Assembly: GCF_037076565.1 (NCBI RefSeq)
Contig: NZ_AP029028.1
Location: 248,001 to 312,000 of the forward strand
Direction: 5' to 3'
DNA length: 64,000 nucleotides
Origin: Herbaspirillum sp. DW155
Lineage (GTDB): Bacteria; Pseudomonadota; Gammaproteobacteria; Burkholderiales; Burkholderiaceae_D
Under the pieces are notes generated by a model that saw only the letters and a list, made by a program, of their open reading frames with translations, was not told the DNA's origin and did not search any database. The stretch's first letter is position 1. Every line of letters begins with the position of its first letter. Position numbers and translations under genes: made by a program. Shown piece after piece: positions 26,306-34,792 of the stretch.

Positions 26306-26959
26306 TCAATCCTTCTCGTCGTTGTAGACGGTGGCGCGCGACACACCCAGATGCGCCGCCACGATCTCGGCTGCGCGCCGCACGTCCATGCAGCCGGACT
26401 GACGCAGTTCGCGCATGAGCTGGCGCCGGTCTTCGGCCTTGAGGCTGCGCGGCGTCGTGGACAGCCGTGCGGCAAAGGCATCGATGCGGCTGCGCAGGGC
26501 ATCGGCCCCGGCCGGCTCCAGCGTTTCGGCCACGCGCACTGCCCCGTCGATACCGCCGAACTGGCGCAGCATGCCCTGCAGCGCGCCGAAGAGCGTGAGG
26601 TCGATGTTCATGCACAGCGCCGCGACGTATTTGCCATCGGCATCCTTGATGCCGATCGAACTGCTCTTGGCCTGGCGTCCGTCGGGCAGGGTGTTGGCGT
26701 AATTGGTCAGGACCTGCGGATAGCTTTCGTCGGCGATGCGCGCCAGCCCCAGCTCGGTGGTGGCATCGCCCACTTCGCGTCCGGACAGGTTGTTGTGCAG
26801 GGCGACGATGGAATGATCGGCATCGCGCAGGTCGTGCAGCACCACTTCGCAGAAGGGTGCGAAGGTCTGGCCCAGGCCCAGGGCGACCTGCTGCAGTTGT
26901 GAGAGCAGCAGGGCGTGGTCGGGGCGGTCGGGTTTCTTTTTGCGGGAACGGGATTTCAT
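26306..26959 (-). CDS. YheO/DauR-type transcriptional regulator (PAS + HTH)
   Basis: This protein of 217 residues has an N-terminal YheO-like PAS domain (about 20-130: FAPFCEVVLHDLRDADHSIVALHNN...) and a C-terminal helix-turn-helix (about 165-215, ending with VRRAAEIVAAHLGVSRATVYNDEKD). DauR, which controls D-arginine use, belongs to this family. I prefer the ATG at 26959; the one at 26968 would place the start inside a long palindrome that is probably its own operator. The gene is followed by the ammonia-lyase, presumably co-transcribed and co-regulated, with an amino acid or hydroxy-amino acid as effector. Confidence 0.88.
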   Translation of the reverse strand: MKSRSRKKKPDRPDHALLLSQLQQVALGLGQTFAPFCEVVLHDLRDADHSIVALHNNLSGREVGDATTELGLARIADESYPQVLTNYANTLPDGRQAKSSSIGIKDADGKYVAALCMNIDLTLFGALQGMLRQFGGIDGAVRVAETLEPAGADALRSRIDAFAARLSTTPRSLKAEDRRQLMRELRQSGCMDVRRAAEIVAAHLGVSRATVYNDEKD

Positions 26960-26962
26960 GCG

Positions 26963-26994
26963 ATACATATTATCTAAAATTAGATTTTATGTAT
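26963..26994. promoter_or_regulatory. Operator candidate: 32-bp two-tier palindrome
   Basis: An inner dyad ATCTAA-AA-TTAGAT (26972-26985) and an outer dyad ATACATA / TATGTAT (26963-26969 and 26988-26994) share the same centre, so 26 of 32 bases are symmetric. It lies immediately before the YheO-type regulator start and is far more AT-rich than its surroundings, suggesting autoregulation of the regulator and ammonia-lyase pair. Confidence 0.72.
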
Positions 26995-27160
26995 AGATGG
27001 CTTGAGGCACGCTTCAGACCGGTCTGGCCACCACCTTGCCTGTGCGATCAATCCACCAATAATGATGCGGTACAGTCTGCGCCCCGGGCGCAAAGGATTG
27101 CGGGTGCAGTGGCGCGCATAGGCGGGATCGACGAAGCGACAAGGCAGGTGCTCGTCGCGT

Positions 27161-28237
27161 TCAGGCATACACCGCACCGAACCGGTTGCCGAGCAATGCC
27201 GGCAAGCCGATCTGTTCCTGCCGGATGAAGCCGCGCGCCGGCAACTGCCCGGCCCGGAACAGGTCCAGCGCCGCGCAGACACCGGCTGCCGTGCTGGCCT
27301 GGATGGCGCTCTCCCTGCGGCCGTCGCGTTCCCGCGCGAAGATCTTGCGGGTAAAGACCTCCTGCATCAGCTTGCCCTCGCGCATCCCGCTGACGGTCAC
27401 GAACACCAGCACCACATCCTGCAAGGTGGATGGCACGCTCTTGCGCAGGATGTGCTTCAACAGTTCCGGATCATGGCGCAGGCCGAGATCACCGAGCAGG
27501 AATTTCATGCGCTGCTGGTGACCGGGATAGCGCACCGACTTGTAGTCCAGGTTGCCGACCCGTCCGGCCAGCGTCTCGCACAGGCTGCCCAGTCCACCCG
27601 AGGTATTGAAGGCTTCGTACTCCGCGCCATCGAGGGAAAAATGTTCCAGGTCGGCCAATGGATCGACCGTCACCCGCTCACCATCGCGCAAGGCCTCGCA
27701 GGGATGGCAGTACTCATTGATGAGTCCGTCCACGCTCCAGGTCAGGTTGTACTTCAGCTCATTGGTCGGATACTGTGGCAGCGCGCCCACGCGCATCTTG
27801 ATCTCGTGCACTTCATCGAAGCCCGCCGCCAGATGGTGCGCGACAATGCCGATGAAGCCGGGTGCCAGGCCGCACTGGGGCATGAAGGCGCAAGGGGCAT
27901 CGGCCGCCAGCGCAGCGATGGCACGGGTGGCCTGCACATCCTCGGTCAGGTCGAAGTAGTGTGTGCCGGTCTGGCGCGCTACCGTGGCCACACTCACGGC
28001 CATGTGGTAGGGCAGGGCATTGATGACCACCTCGGCCCGTTGCAGCAGTGCCGCCAGCGCCTGTGGATCGGCCGAGTCGAGGATCGCTCTCTCGGCACGC
28101 AGGCCGGCGATGGCTTGCAAGGCGGCGGCATCGCGGTCCGCAATGGTGATGTTGTAATCGCGGCCTTCGCCGCAGTCCGCCAGCAGGCGGGCGATGGTCT
28201 GGCCGATGTGGCCGCAGCCGAGAATGACGGTACGCAT
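27161..28237 (-). CDS. Saccharopine dehydrogenase family oxidoreductase
   Basis: This 358-residue NAD(P)-dependent enzyme has an N-terminal Rossmann domain (MRTVILGCGHIGQTIARLLA, glycine motif GCGHIG, residues 7-12), a middle domain typical of LYS9/lysine-6-dehydrogenase-like proteins (ECGLAPGF-like: MPQCGLAPGFIGIVAHHLA) and the NTSGGLGSLCETLAG segment. AGGAG precedes the ATG. It lies downstream of an lrp gene, and near-identical operator sequences stand before both. A role in lysine or related amino-acid breakdown is therefore likely, but the exact substrate (saccharopine, lysine or another) is not shown. Confidence 0.85.
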   Translation of the reverse strand: MRTVILGCGHIGQTIARLLADCGEGRDYNITIADRDAAALQAIAGLRAERAILDSADPQALAALLQRAEVVINALPYHMAVSVATVARQTGTHYFDLTEDVQATRAIAALAADAPCAFMPQCGLAPGFIGIVAHHLAAGFDEVHEIKMRVGALPQYPTNELKYNLTWSVDGLINEYCHPCEALRDGERVTVDPLADLEHFSLDGAEYEAFNTSGGLGSLCETLAGRVGNLDYKSVRYPGHQQRMKFLLGDLGLRHDPELLKHILRKSVPSTLQDVVLVFVTVSGMREGKLMQEVFTRKIFARERDGRRESAIQASTAAGVCAALDLFRAGQLPARGFIRQEQIGLPALLGNRFGAVYA

Positions 28238-28319
28238 GACGGGCTCCTGAATGAAGGTGGATACGCTGATTCATTCTAGGAAGCCGCCGTGACGGAAACC
28301 ATTGGCAGAACGTCAGAAA

Positions 28320-28366
28320 GTAGCGCCGATTTCGTCAATTTGTAGCGTCACTTCGTCATTATGTAG
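28320..28366. promoter_or_regulatory. Lrp-type operator repeats before the saccharopine dehydrogenase-like gene
   Basis: Two overlapping copies of a 26-base pattern: 28320-28345 (GTAGCG...TTCGTCAATTTGTAG) and 28341-28366 (TGTAGCGT...TTCGTCATTATGTAG). The second matches the sequence before the lrp gene at 23 of 26 positions. The period is about 21-25 bases, as for Lrp octamer sites on one face of the DNA. Confidence 0.72.
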
Positions 28367-28402
28367 GAATAGCGACGCAATCCGGCGATCAAGGCCGGCA
28401 TT

Positions 28403-28867
28403 TCAGCGCGTCCTGGCCGCATCGCCGCGGTCGATCTTGCGTGCCAGCACGACCGAGGTGGTGGTCTTGAGGACGCCTTCCATCTCGCCGATCTGGTCGA
28501 GGATCTTGTCCAGTTGCTCGGGTGTATTCACGCGCAGCCAGGCGACGTAATCGTATTCGCCGCTGACGGCACACAACTGGTGGACTTCCGGGATGCGCCC
28601 GAAGCGGCGGATCACGTCGCGCCCGGCACGCGGCTGGACGGTCACGCCCACATAGGCCTGCAGGCTGGCGTCCACCACGTCGCGCCCGAGCTTCAAGGTA
28701 TAGCCGCCGATGATGCCGGACTGCTCCAGCCGCTCAATGCGGGCTACCACGGTGGTACGTGCCACGCCCAGGCGACGGGCGATCTCCGCCACCGGTTCGC
28801 GGGCGTTCAACTGCAGGATGGAAAGGAGTTGACGGTCGATGTCGTCGAGTTGGTCCAGCCTGGTCAT
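28403..28867 (-). CDS. Lrp/AsnC-family transcriptional regulator
   Basis: This regulator of 154 residues, starting MTRLDQLDDIDRQLLSIL, has an AGGAGA ribosome site before the ATG at 28867; the open frame runs back to 28906 without one. The N-terminal winged helix (EPVAEIARRLGVARTTVVARIERLEQSGII) is followed by a RAM/ligand domain (AYVGVTVQPRAGRDVIRRF... and SGEYDYVAWLRV). It is a local regulator, probably autoregulated and controlling the dehydrogenase gene 165 bp downstream, since both have the same operator sequence. The effector is presumably the amino acid handled by that enzyme. Confidence 0.93.
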   Translation of the reverse strand: MTRLDQLDDIDRQLLSILQLNAREPVAEIARRLGVARTTVVARIERLEQSGIIGGYTLKLGRDVVDASLQAYVGVTVQPRAGRDVIRRFGRIPEVHQLCAVSGEYDYVAWLRVNTPEQLDKILDQIGEMEGVLKTTTSVVLARKIDRGDAARTR

Positions 28868-28887
28868 CCCGGTTCTCCTGGTCGATG

Positions 28888-28925
28888 CTACATAATGACG
28901 AAACAACGCTACATTTCGTCAGTGT
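28888..28925. promoter_or_regulatory. Lrp-type operator before the lrp gene
   Basis: 28888-28913 is, on the minus strand, TGTAGCGT-TGT-TTCGTCATTATGTAG, the same as the site before the dehydrogenase gene but for three bases. A further partial copy (ACATTTCGTCAGTGTAG) overlaps its far end. It begins 20 bases before the lrp start, a position fit for autorepression. Confidence 0.72.
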
Positions 28926-28992
28926 AGACCAACAGCAGAAAAACCGGCCGGATGTGCAGCAAGGCGGCTGCAAGTACCGCTCCGGCATCGAA

Positions 28993-30243
28993 TTATTCCG
29001 ATGCGGGCTTGCCCTTGGCCGGCTTGGGATACACCTTCAGCACGTCGATGGGCTGCGCATACACCGAACTCCAAGTCTGTTCGTGCAAGGCCGCCACGCG
29101 CTGCGCCATGGCGGCGTCGTGCAGCACCACTTCCAGATTACGCGAATTGTCCAGATAACCGCCGGCCCAGTTGCTGGTGCCGATCCAGGCCACCTGGCCA
29201 TCGATGCTCATGGCCTTGGTGTGGATCACCCGCGCAAAGGGGATGAAGCCGCCGGACGCCTGCGGCAGCGTGACGATGCGGATCTCCACATTGGGCAGCA
29301 GCGCCAGGCTTTGCAGGTAGCGGATGGCCGGGGCTTCGGTATTCCAGTTCGACACCATCAGCTTGATCTTCACGCCGCGCGTGGCCGCCGCGCGCAGGGC
29401 ATCGTCGATCACGGCGTAGTAGGGCCGGGTGTGGTTGGGTCCGTAGGACAGCGGCGCATAGTCCAGCAACTGCACCCGCACCTCTTGCTGCGCCTGCCCG
29501 ATCAGACGCACCAGTTCGCTTTGCGAGTCGCCCACGCCGGGCGGGTTGAAGGCATTCGGGCTGGCCACCAGGTAGTTGCCGCGCGCCACCTCGGCCGGCA
29601 CCACGCCGTGATTGGTCACGGCCGGTGGCTGCCCGGCGGCGATGGCGGCTTGCGCGGCCCAGTCGATCTCGAAGATGGCTTGGACCTGCGCGGCCACGGT
29701 CGGGTCGGTGATCTTCAGCCCGGTTTCGTGGATGTGCGAGAACGAGCGCCAGTCGAAGTTCTGGCTGCCCACATAGGCGCTGCGCCCATCGACCACGAAA
29801 TACTTCGCATGGATGATGCCGTTGCCGGTCATGCGGGAATAATCGATCTGGCGAAATTCCAGGTTGGGAATGCGCCTGAGCTTCTCGATGGTGGCCGGGA
29901 CTGAGGCGAATTCTCCCTTCTTTTCCATCAGGAAGCGGATCTTCACGCCGCGCCGGCCAGCCGCTTCCAGATGCGCCATGATGTCATCCAGCGCCTCGCC
30001 ATCCTGCCCGGCCACGTAGAACTGGCCGAACACGATCTCCCGCTGCGCCGCATCGAACATCTCCTTCCACACCAGCGCCGCATCGCGCAGGTCGGGCGTG
30101 GCCAGCGTGGTCTCGCGCGGCACCGTGTGGACCAGCTCGAAGCCGGGAATGGCGAATTCGGCGTGGACCGGACCGGCCAGCGGGAGCACAGCCGCGAAGG
30201 CTGCGGCAAGGCGGATGAGGAGACGGCGGGAAGCGGATTTCAT
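28993..30243 (-). CDS. Secreted phospholipase D-like protein (two HKD motifs)
   Basis: This 416-residue protein has a Sec signal peptide (MKSASRRLLIRLAAAFAAVLPLAGPVHAEF, cleavage near residue 28) and two phospholipase D motifs: His145-x-Lys147-x4-Asp152 (HAKYFVVD) and His341-x-Lys343-x4-Asp348 (HTKAMSID), each followed by the usual GSQN or GTSNW. Both halves of the bilobal active site are therefore intact. It should be periplasmic or exported and cleave or transfer phosphodiesters. It is the last gene of a TonB/ExbBD/receptor operon, which links it to uptake through the outer membrane. It resembles cardiolipin-synthase-like proteins, but the signal peptide argues against membrane lipid synthesis. 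Confidence 0.9.
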   Translation of the reverse strand: MKSASRRLLIRLAAAFAAVLPLAGPVHAEFAIPGFELVHTVPRETTLATPDLRDAALVWKEMFDAAQREIVFGQFYVAGQDGEALDDIMAHLEAAGRRGVKIRFLMEKKGEFASVPATIEKLRRIPNLEFRQIDYSRMTGNGIIHAKYFVVDGRSAYVGSQNFDWRSFSHIHETGLKITDPTVAAQVQAIFEIDWAAQAAIAAGQPPAVTNHGVVPAEVARGNYLVASPNAFNPPGVGDSQSELVRLIGQAQQEVRVQLLDYAPLSYGPNHTRPYYAVIDDALRAAATRGVKIKLMVSNWNTEAPAIRYLQSLALLPNVEIRIVTLPQASGGFIPFARVIHTKAMSIDGQVAWIGTSNWAGGYLDNSRNLEVVLHDAAMAQRVAALHEQTWSSVYAQPIDVLKVYPKPAKGKPASE

Positions 30244-30273
30244 GGTCGTGGCAGAGGAAGGGACACAAATCGT

Positions 30274-30918
30274 TCAGGCAACGTGCAGCTTGCTCTGCGG
30301 CTGCAGCGGGTGGTTGGGCTGCTGGTTCACACGGCCCACGCAGGCGCGCAGCATCAGTACCTTCAGGTGATCGTTGATGCGTTCGATGCGTTCCTGGAAC
30401 AGGTTGAAGAAGAACATGCCGACCACCGCAATGCCGATGCCCAGTGCCGTTGCATACAGGGCCGTACCGATGCCCTGCGATACCTGGCCCGGATCGGACA
30501 CGCCCTGCACGGCCAGCGCCTTGAAGGTATCGATGATGCCGAGGATGGTGCCCAACAGGCCCAGCAGGGGCGCAGCCGTGACGATGGTATCGAGGATCCA
30601 CAGACGCTGCTGCACTTCGCCGCGCTTGGCGATATAGACCGATTCGCTGAAGTCTTCCAGATCCTTCTCGGTATGCAGGTGGTGCTTCTCGGCCAGGATG
30701 TCCGACACCAGCGCCAGCGGCAGGCTGGGGCGGGTGGTCAGCCCGGCCGGCAGCTCCTGCAGGTGCTGGACCGCGTGGGTCATGGCGCGCTCCAGACCGG
30801 TGGCCTGGCGCATGGTGTAGCCGAAGAACAGGCCGCGTTCGACGATGACGAAGATGGCCAGCGCAGCGCAGGCATACATCAGGTAGAAAGCCAGTTCGTG
30901 GAGTAATTGCATGTTCAT
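30274..30918 (-). CDS. exbB: ExbB/TolQ-type proton channel protein
   Basis: This 214-residue inner-membrane protein has three hydrophobic segments (about 8-30, 110-135 and 150-178) and the family core LWILDTIVTAAPLLGLLGTILGIIDTFKAL...GIGTALYATALGIGIAVVGMFFFNLF. With ExbD it forms the proton-driven stator that energises TonB. Unusually, the receptor gene separates it from exbD and tonB; all are on the same strand with short gaps. GAGAGG precedes the ATG. Confidence 0.92.
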   Translation of the reverse strand: MNMQLLHELAFYLMYACAALAIFVIVERGLFFGYTMRQATGLERAMTHAVQHLQELPAGLTTRPSLPLALVSDILAEKHHLHTEKDLEDFSESVYIAKRGEVQQRLWILDTIVTAAPLLGLLGTILGIIDTFKALAVQGVSDPGQVSQGIGTALYATALGIGIAVVGMFFFNLFQERIERINDHLKVLMLRACVGRVNQQPNHPLQPQSKLHVA

Positions 30919-30980
30919 GCTTGCCTCTCTTGCAGTGGTGGGGCGGCCCTTGCTGCAGGCCGCCCCGGTTCAGGCCGCGA

Positions 30981-33413
30981 TCAGAAATCCGCGGTCACGG
31001 TAACGGTGAAGGTGCGCGGGGCACCGATGTAGAGCGAAGGCGCGGTGCCGGCGATGCCGTTGACCGCCACGGCATTGGTGGTGAACTGGCTGCCGCTGCC
31101 GCCGTTGAGGTTCAGGTACTGCTTGTCGAACAGGTTGTACAGGTTCAGACGCACGGTCGGCTTCTTGAGCCAGGTGCTGGACGCGAAGGTCATGCCGGCG
31201 CCGGCGTTGAACACGGTGTAGCCACCCAGCGTATCGTCGTTGACCAGCGTGGTGTAGCGCGAGCCGGTGTACTTGGCCTGACCGAACACGTACCAGCCAT
31301 CCTGTTGATACTGCAGCGACAGGCCCGACAGCCAGTTCGGCGTATCCGGGAATTCCTTGCCCGAGGTCGGCAGGTACTGCGTGGAACCGTTGCGCAGATC
31401 CTGCTTCATCTTGCTCTTGATGTAGGACAGCGAGCCATACACCGACAGGTTGCGGTTGAAGGCGTAACCGGTTTCCAGCTCCAGACCGTGCGAGGTGGAG
31501 TCGCCGACGTTGTAGTCGGTCTTGTTGTTGGTATCCGGGTTGTAGGCGCTGGCGATACGGTTGTGATAATCGATGTAGAACAGCGAACCGGAGGCCATCC
31601 ACTTCTCGCTGTTGTAGCGATAGCCGAGGTCGTAGTTCCAGGAGGTTTCCTTGTCCACCGGCACTTCGCGCTGGGTGGCGCCGACCAGCTGGCCGTTGAC
31701 GATGGTACCGCCCGAGAGCAGGCCGAAGTAGGAGAAGTTGCCCGGTGCCTTGAAGTTCTTGGCGGCGTTGAAGAACACCGACTGCTTTTCATCCAGTTGG
31801 AAACGCACGCCCAGGCTGGGCAGGAAGTCGGCGTAGTTCTTCTTGACCTTGTAGAAGCCGGCGCTGGAATAGCTGTTGGTGCCGCTGGTGGAACCGGTGC
31901 TCGGGTTGTTGGTGAAGTCGCGGTCGATGGAAGAATAACGGCCGCCGACTTGCACGTTGAGCTTGTCGTTCATCAGACTGATGCTGTCTTGCAGGAAGAT
32001 CGACTGGGCCGTGCTGATGGTCATGGTGTCGCGGTACTGCAGGATGGAGCCATCGGCATTGCGCAGCCACAGGTCGGAATTGTCCTGCCACAGGTCGGCG
32101 ATGTTGCCGTTGTTGTCCACGCGGCTGAAGGGGCCGGTCTGCTGGTGGCGCGCGCGTTCGACCCAGTAGCCGGCCAGGATGCTGTGGTTGTCCAGCTGCT
32201 GGTTGAACTTGAAGGTGACGCCCGGACGGTAGGTGCGGGTGCGGCTGCCTTCGTAGGCATAGACGGTATCGAGACGGTCGCCGTCGCCGTTGATGTCGGC
32301 GGCGCCGCCACCGAGCTGGCTGGCACCGGAAACGCCGCCTTCACGCACGGTCTGCAACTGGTTGCCGCCGGTGCCGAAGCCATACCAGAAGTAGGGATCG
32401 ACATCGATGCTGGAGGTCGGACTGAGCTGGAAGTGGGCGTTGACGGTAGCCAGCCAGTTCTCGAAGGGATTGAGGTTGTAGGCGTAGTAGGCGTTGTTGG
32501 CGATGTTGGCCGCCACGTTGGGCGCATAGGTGGTGTCGTTCTGCGCGGTCCCCGCCACGGCCGGCTGGTGCTGCGGGATGGTGCTGCCGAAGTCGGCGTT
32601 CTTGCCCAGCTGGGCGATCTGGGCCTTGGTCAGCGAGCGGTAGTTGTTGTTGAGCTGACGGTTGTAGAGCAGGTTGGCATTGATGAAGCTGCCCTGGCCG
32701 AGGTTGAAGTTGGTGCCGATGTCGACGTGATCCTTGATGGCGCCGCCCGGACCCTTGAACTTGTCGGCCGTGGTCTTGGAGTACGAAATGAAGAACTTGA
32801 ACTTGTCATCGAACAGCTTGCCCGAGTCGAAGCGCACATAACGCTTCCACAGGCTGTTGGAACCGAAGGCATTGGTCACGCGGATGCGCTGCTGGTCTTC
32901 CGGGGCGCAGAAGGTCATGCCGATGTTGCCGCCGGTGGCGCCCACGTGCGGGGCTTCGGTATCGGTCGAACCCTGGGTCACGAAGACGTTGCACAGGTTG
33001 TCCGGCTCGGTGTACTCCTGCGGATAGACCGCGAAGTTGCCGGAGTCGTTGACCGGTGCGCCGTTGATGGTGAAGCCGAGCTGGTCGCTGTTGAAGCCGC
33101 GCACGCGGATGTTGCCGCCGAACAGGCCGGTGCCGTCGTTGTCGTAGGTGTTCACGCCCGGCAGCAGGTTGATCATCTGGTAGGGCGTGCCGGTGGGCGA
33201 TTGCTTCTCGATGTAGTCACGGTTGACCGAACTGCGCGCCTTGGGCGAATCCTCGGCCTGGATCAGACCGGTGGCCGCTGCTGTGCCCGCGCTGGCGCTG
33301 CCGCCACCTTGTACGGTCACGGTACCCACATCGGTGGTCTGGGCGAAGGCCGGTGCGCCTGCCATGAAGAGCCCGGATATCAGCAAGGACAGCCGGGTGA
33401 GTTTGCATTGCAT
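30981..33413 (-). CDS. TonB-dependent outer-membrane receptor
   Basis: This receptor of 810 residues begins MQCKLTRLSLLISGLFMAGAPAFAQ, a clear signal peptide; a longer frame to 33644 runs into the tonB gene and is not the start. A plug domain (about 45-190: YQMINLLPGVNTYDNDGTGLFGGNIRVRGFNSDQLGFTINGAPV...) is followed by a 22-strand barrel and the terminal TFTVTVTADF, a normal C-terminal aromatic end. It sits inside its own exbD-tonB...exbB operon with a phospholipase-D-like gene at the end. The substrate is unknown; phospholipid-derived or other phosphodiester compounds are an inference from that neighbour. No obvious iron-uptake genes lie near. Confidence 0.93.
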   Translation of the reverse strand: MQCKLTRLSLLISGLFMAGAPAFAQTTDVGTVTVQGGGSASAGTAAATGLIQAEDSPKARSSVNRDYIEKQSPTGTPYQMINLLPGVNTYDNDGTGLFGGNIRVRGFNSDQLGFTINGAPVNDSGNFAVYPQEYTEPDNLCNVFVTQGSTDTEAPHVGATGGNIGMTFCAPEDQQRIRVTNAFGSNSLWKRYVRFDSGKLFDDKFKFFISYSKTTADKFKGPGGAIKDHVDIGTNFNLGQGSFINANLLYNRQLNNNYRSLTKAQIAQLGKNADFGSTIPQHQPAVAGTAQNDTTYAPNVAANIANNAYYAYNLNPFENWLATVNAHFQLSPTSSIDVDPYFWYGFGTGGNQLQTVREGGVSGASQLGGGAADINGDGDRLDTVYAYEGSRTRTYRPGVTFKFNQQLDNHSILAGYWVERARHQQTGPFSRVDNNGNIADLWQDNSDLWLRNADGSILQYRDTMTISTAQSIFLQDSISLMNDKLNVQVGGRYSSIDRDFTNNPSTGSTSGTNSYSSAGFYKVKKNYADFLPSLGVRFQLDEKQSVFFNAAKNFKAPGNFSYFGLLSGGTIVNGQLVGATQREVPVDKETSWNYDLGYRYNSEKWMASGSLFYIDYHNRIASAYNPDTNNKTDYNVGDSTSHGLELETGYAFNRNLSVYGSLSYIKSKMKQDLRNGSTQYLPTSGKEFPDTPNWLSGLSLQYQQDGWYVFGQAKYTGSRYTTLVNDDTLGGYTVFNAGAGMTFASSTWLKKPTVRLNLYNLFDKQYLNLNGGSGSQFTTNAVAVNGIAGTAPSLYIGAPRTFTVTVTADF

Positions 33414-33474
33414 GTCATGTTCCCCTGGGTTTGTTGAACTGCGTGTTGAAATCGTTGCGCCTGGGCTGCCGGCC

Positions 33475-34197
33475 TCAGGCGGGAATGAATTCCAGATCGG
33501 CGGTAAACCGGTGCGTGCTTTCGCCCTTGTAGCTGTCTTCCGGGAAGGGCGCGAAGCTGGCGCGGTTGATGGTCTTGCGGGCGGCGTCATCGAGCAGCAT
33601 GGAATTGGAAGAACTCTCGATGCCGCTGTCGACCACGCTGCCATCGCGCTTGAGGACGAACCACACGCGCACCTTGCCCTGCGGACGCAGCGTGCTGGCC
33701 TCGCGTCCGGTCGGATAGCGCTTGATGCTGTTGAGATGCGCGCGCAACTGGCCCACGTAGGTCTGCTCGATGTTGGCGGTATTGACCGGCGGCGGTGCCG
33801 GCGGGGCGACGGGCGCAGCCTGCACCGGGGGCGCAGCCGGGGCGCTGGCCTGCGGTCTGGCGGCCGGCAGGACGGGCGCTTCCGAGGACGGCGTGGCCGG
33901 TTCCACCGGTGCCGGGGCCTGTTTGGCCGGAGCCGGTTTGGCGACCGGCCTGGGCGCTTCCTGTTTCCTGGGTGGTTCCACCGGCTTGGGCGTGGGCTCG
34001 ACCTGCGGCTTGGGTTGCGGTGGTGGCGGAGGCGGTAGTTCCATCAGCGCGATCTGCACCGGCTGCGGGTCTTCCTTGCGCTTCAGCTCGGTGGCCTTCT
34101 GCACGCCGGCCAGGATCAGCACCGCCAGCACCACCAGCGAGGGCAAGGTGGCCAGCGGTTCGCGGAAACGGAAAAAGAGCGGGACGTTCATCATCAC
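33475..34197 (-). CDS. tonB: TonB-family energy transducer
   Basis: This 240-residue protein has an N-terminal membrane anchor (about 18-36), a long Pro/Ala-rich periplasmic spacer (about 50-140: PPPPPPQPKPQVEPTPKPVEPP) and a C-terminal TonB domain (YPTGREASTLRPQGKVRVWFVLKRDGSV...). It starts inside the exbD stop region (overlap at 34194-34197) with three consecutive ATGs, so the exact start is uncertain by two residues. It is dedicated to the receptor 62 bp downstream. Confidence 0.92.
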   Translation of the reverse strand: MMMNVPLFFRFREPLATLPSLVVLAVLILAGVQKATELKRKEDPQPVQIALMELPPPPPPQPKPQVEPTPKPVEPPRKQEAPRPVAKPAPAKQAPAPVEPATPSSEAPVLPAARPQASAPAAPPVQAAPVAPPAPPPVNTANIEQTYVGQLRAHLNSIKRYPTGREASTLRPQGKVRVWFVLKRDGSVVDSGIESSSNSMLLDDAARKTINRASFAPFPEDSYKGESTHRFTADLEFIPA

Positions 34198-34601
34198 GGC
34201 TTGCGGGTGGCAATCGAGATGGAATCGAAACCGCCCTTCTTGAGCGTATCCATCACGTCGACCAGGCGCTGTACTTCCACGCCGCGGTCGCTGTTGATGA
34301 TGAGGTTGAGTTTTTCGCCTTCCTTGCGCAGCTTGTCCAGGCGTGCGGTGAGCGCGTCCAGCGTGGTGTTCTCGCCATCGACCTGGATCACGTCATCCTT
34401 GGCGATGGTGATGATGGCCTTGGTCTGCGGTTTCAGGTCCTGGGCGGTGGACGAGCTGGGCAGCCGGGTCTTCAGGCCCAGGGCCGGAATCACGTTCAGG
34501 CTGATCAGCACGAAGAAGACCAGCAGGAACATCATCACGTCGATCATCGGGATGATCTCGACGCGGGCCTTCCGTTTTTTGGGTTCGTCCCAACTGCGCA
34601 T
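34194..34601 (-). CDS. exbD: ExbD/TolR-type biopolymer transport protein
   Basis: This 135-residue inner-membrane protein has one N-terminal helix (about 17-38) carrying the conserved proton-path aspartate (PMIDVMMFLLVFF, Asp21) and a periplasmic domain with LNLIINSDRGVEVQRLVDVMD. GAGGAG precedes the ATG. It is the first gene of the TonB operon. The region upstream (34602-34790) is AT-rich at 34620-34665 and probably contains the promoter. Confidence 0.92.
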   Translation of the reverse strand: MRSWDEPKKRKARVEIIPMIDVMMFLLVFFVLISLNVIPALGLKTRLPSSSTAQDLKPQTKAIITIAKDDVIQVDGENTTLDALTARLDKLRKEGEKLNLIINSDRGVEVQRLVDVMDTLKKGGFDSISIATRKP

Positions 34602-34792
34602 GCCACACTCCTCGAAGCTTCGTTATACGATTTGTAGCGCTATAGTTTTTATAGCGATGCGCAGCGTAGCGAGGAAATGTGTCGTGCGTATTACACCATG
34701 TTGGATTGAGTGAAGAGTCGTGAAGAAATTGTTGCCTCACTGGCCCGTGAACTCACCCCGACGCCTGCCGGCGACAGGCGCCGCTGTCAGGT

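Noticed and set aside
28993-30243. Tle5-type (HKD) type VI lipase effector
   Set aside because: It has a Sec signal peptide and lies in a TonB operon, not beside vgrG or PAAR.
30921-33437. An 838-codon plus-strand frame opposite the TonB-dependent receptor
   Set aside because: Val/Gly-rich mirror of the receptor sequence; the receptor on the minus strand has a signal peptide, plug and barrel end.
33413-33644. N-terminal extension of the TonB-dependent receptor
   Set aside because: It overlaps the tonB gene in another frame, and a proper signal peptide starts at 33413.
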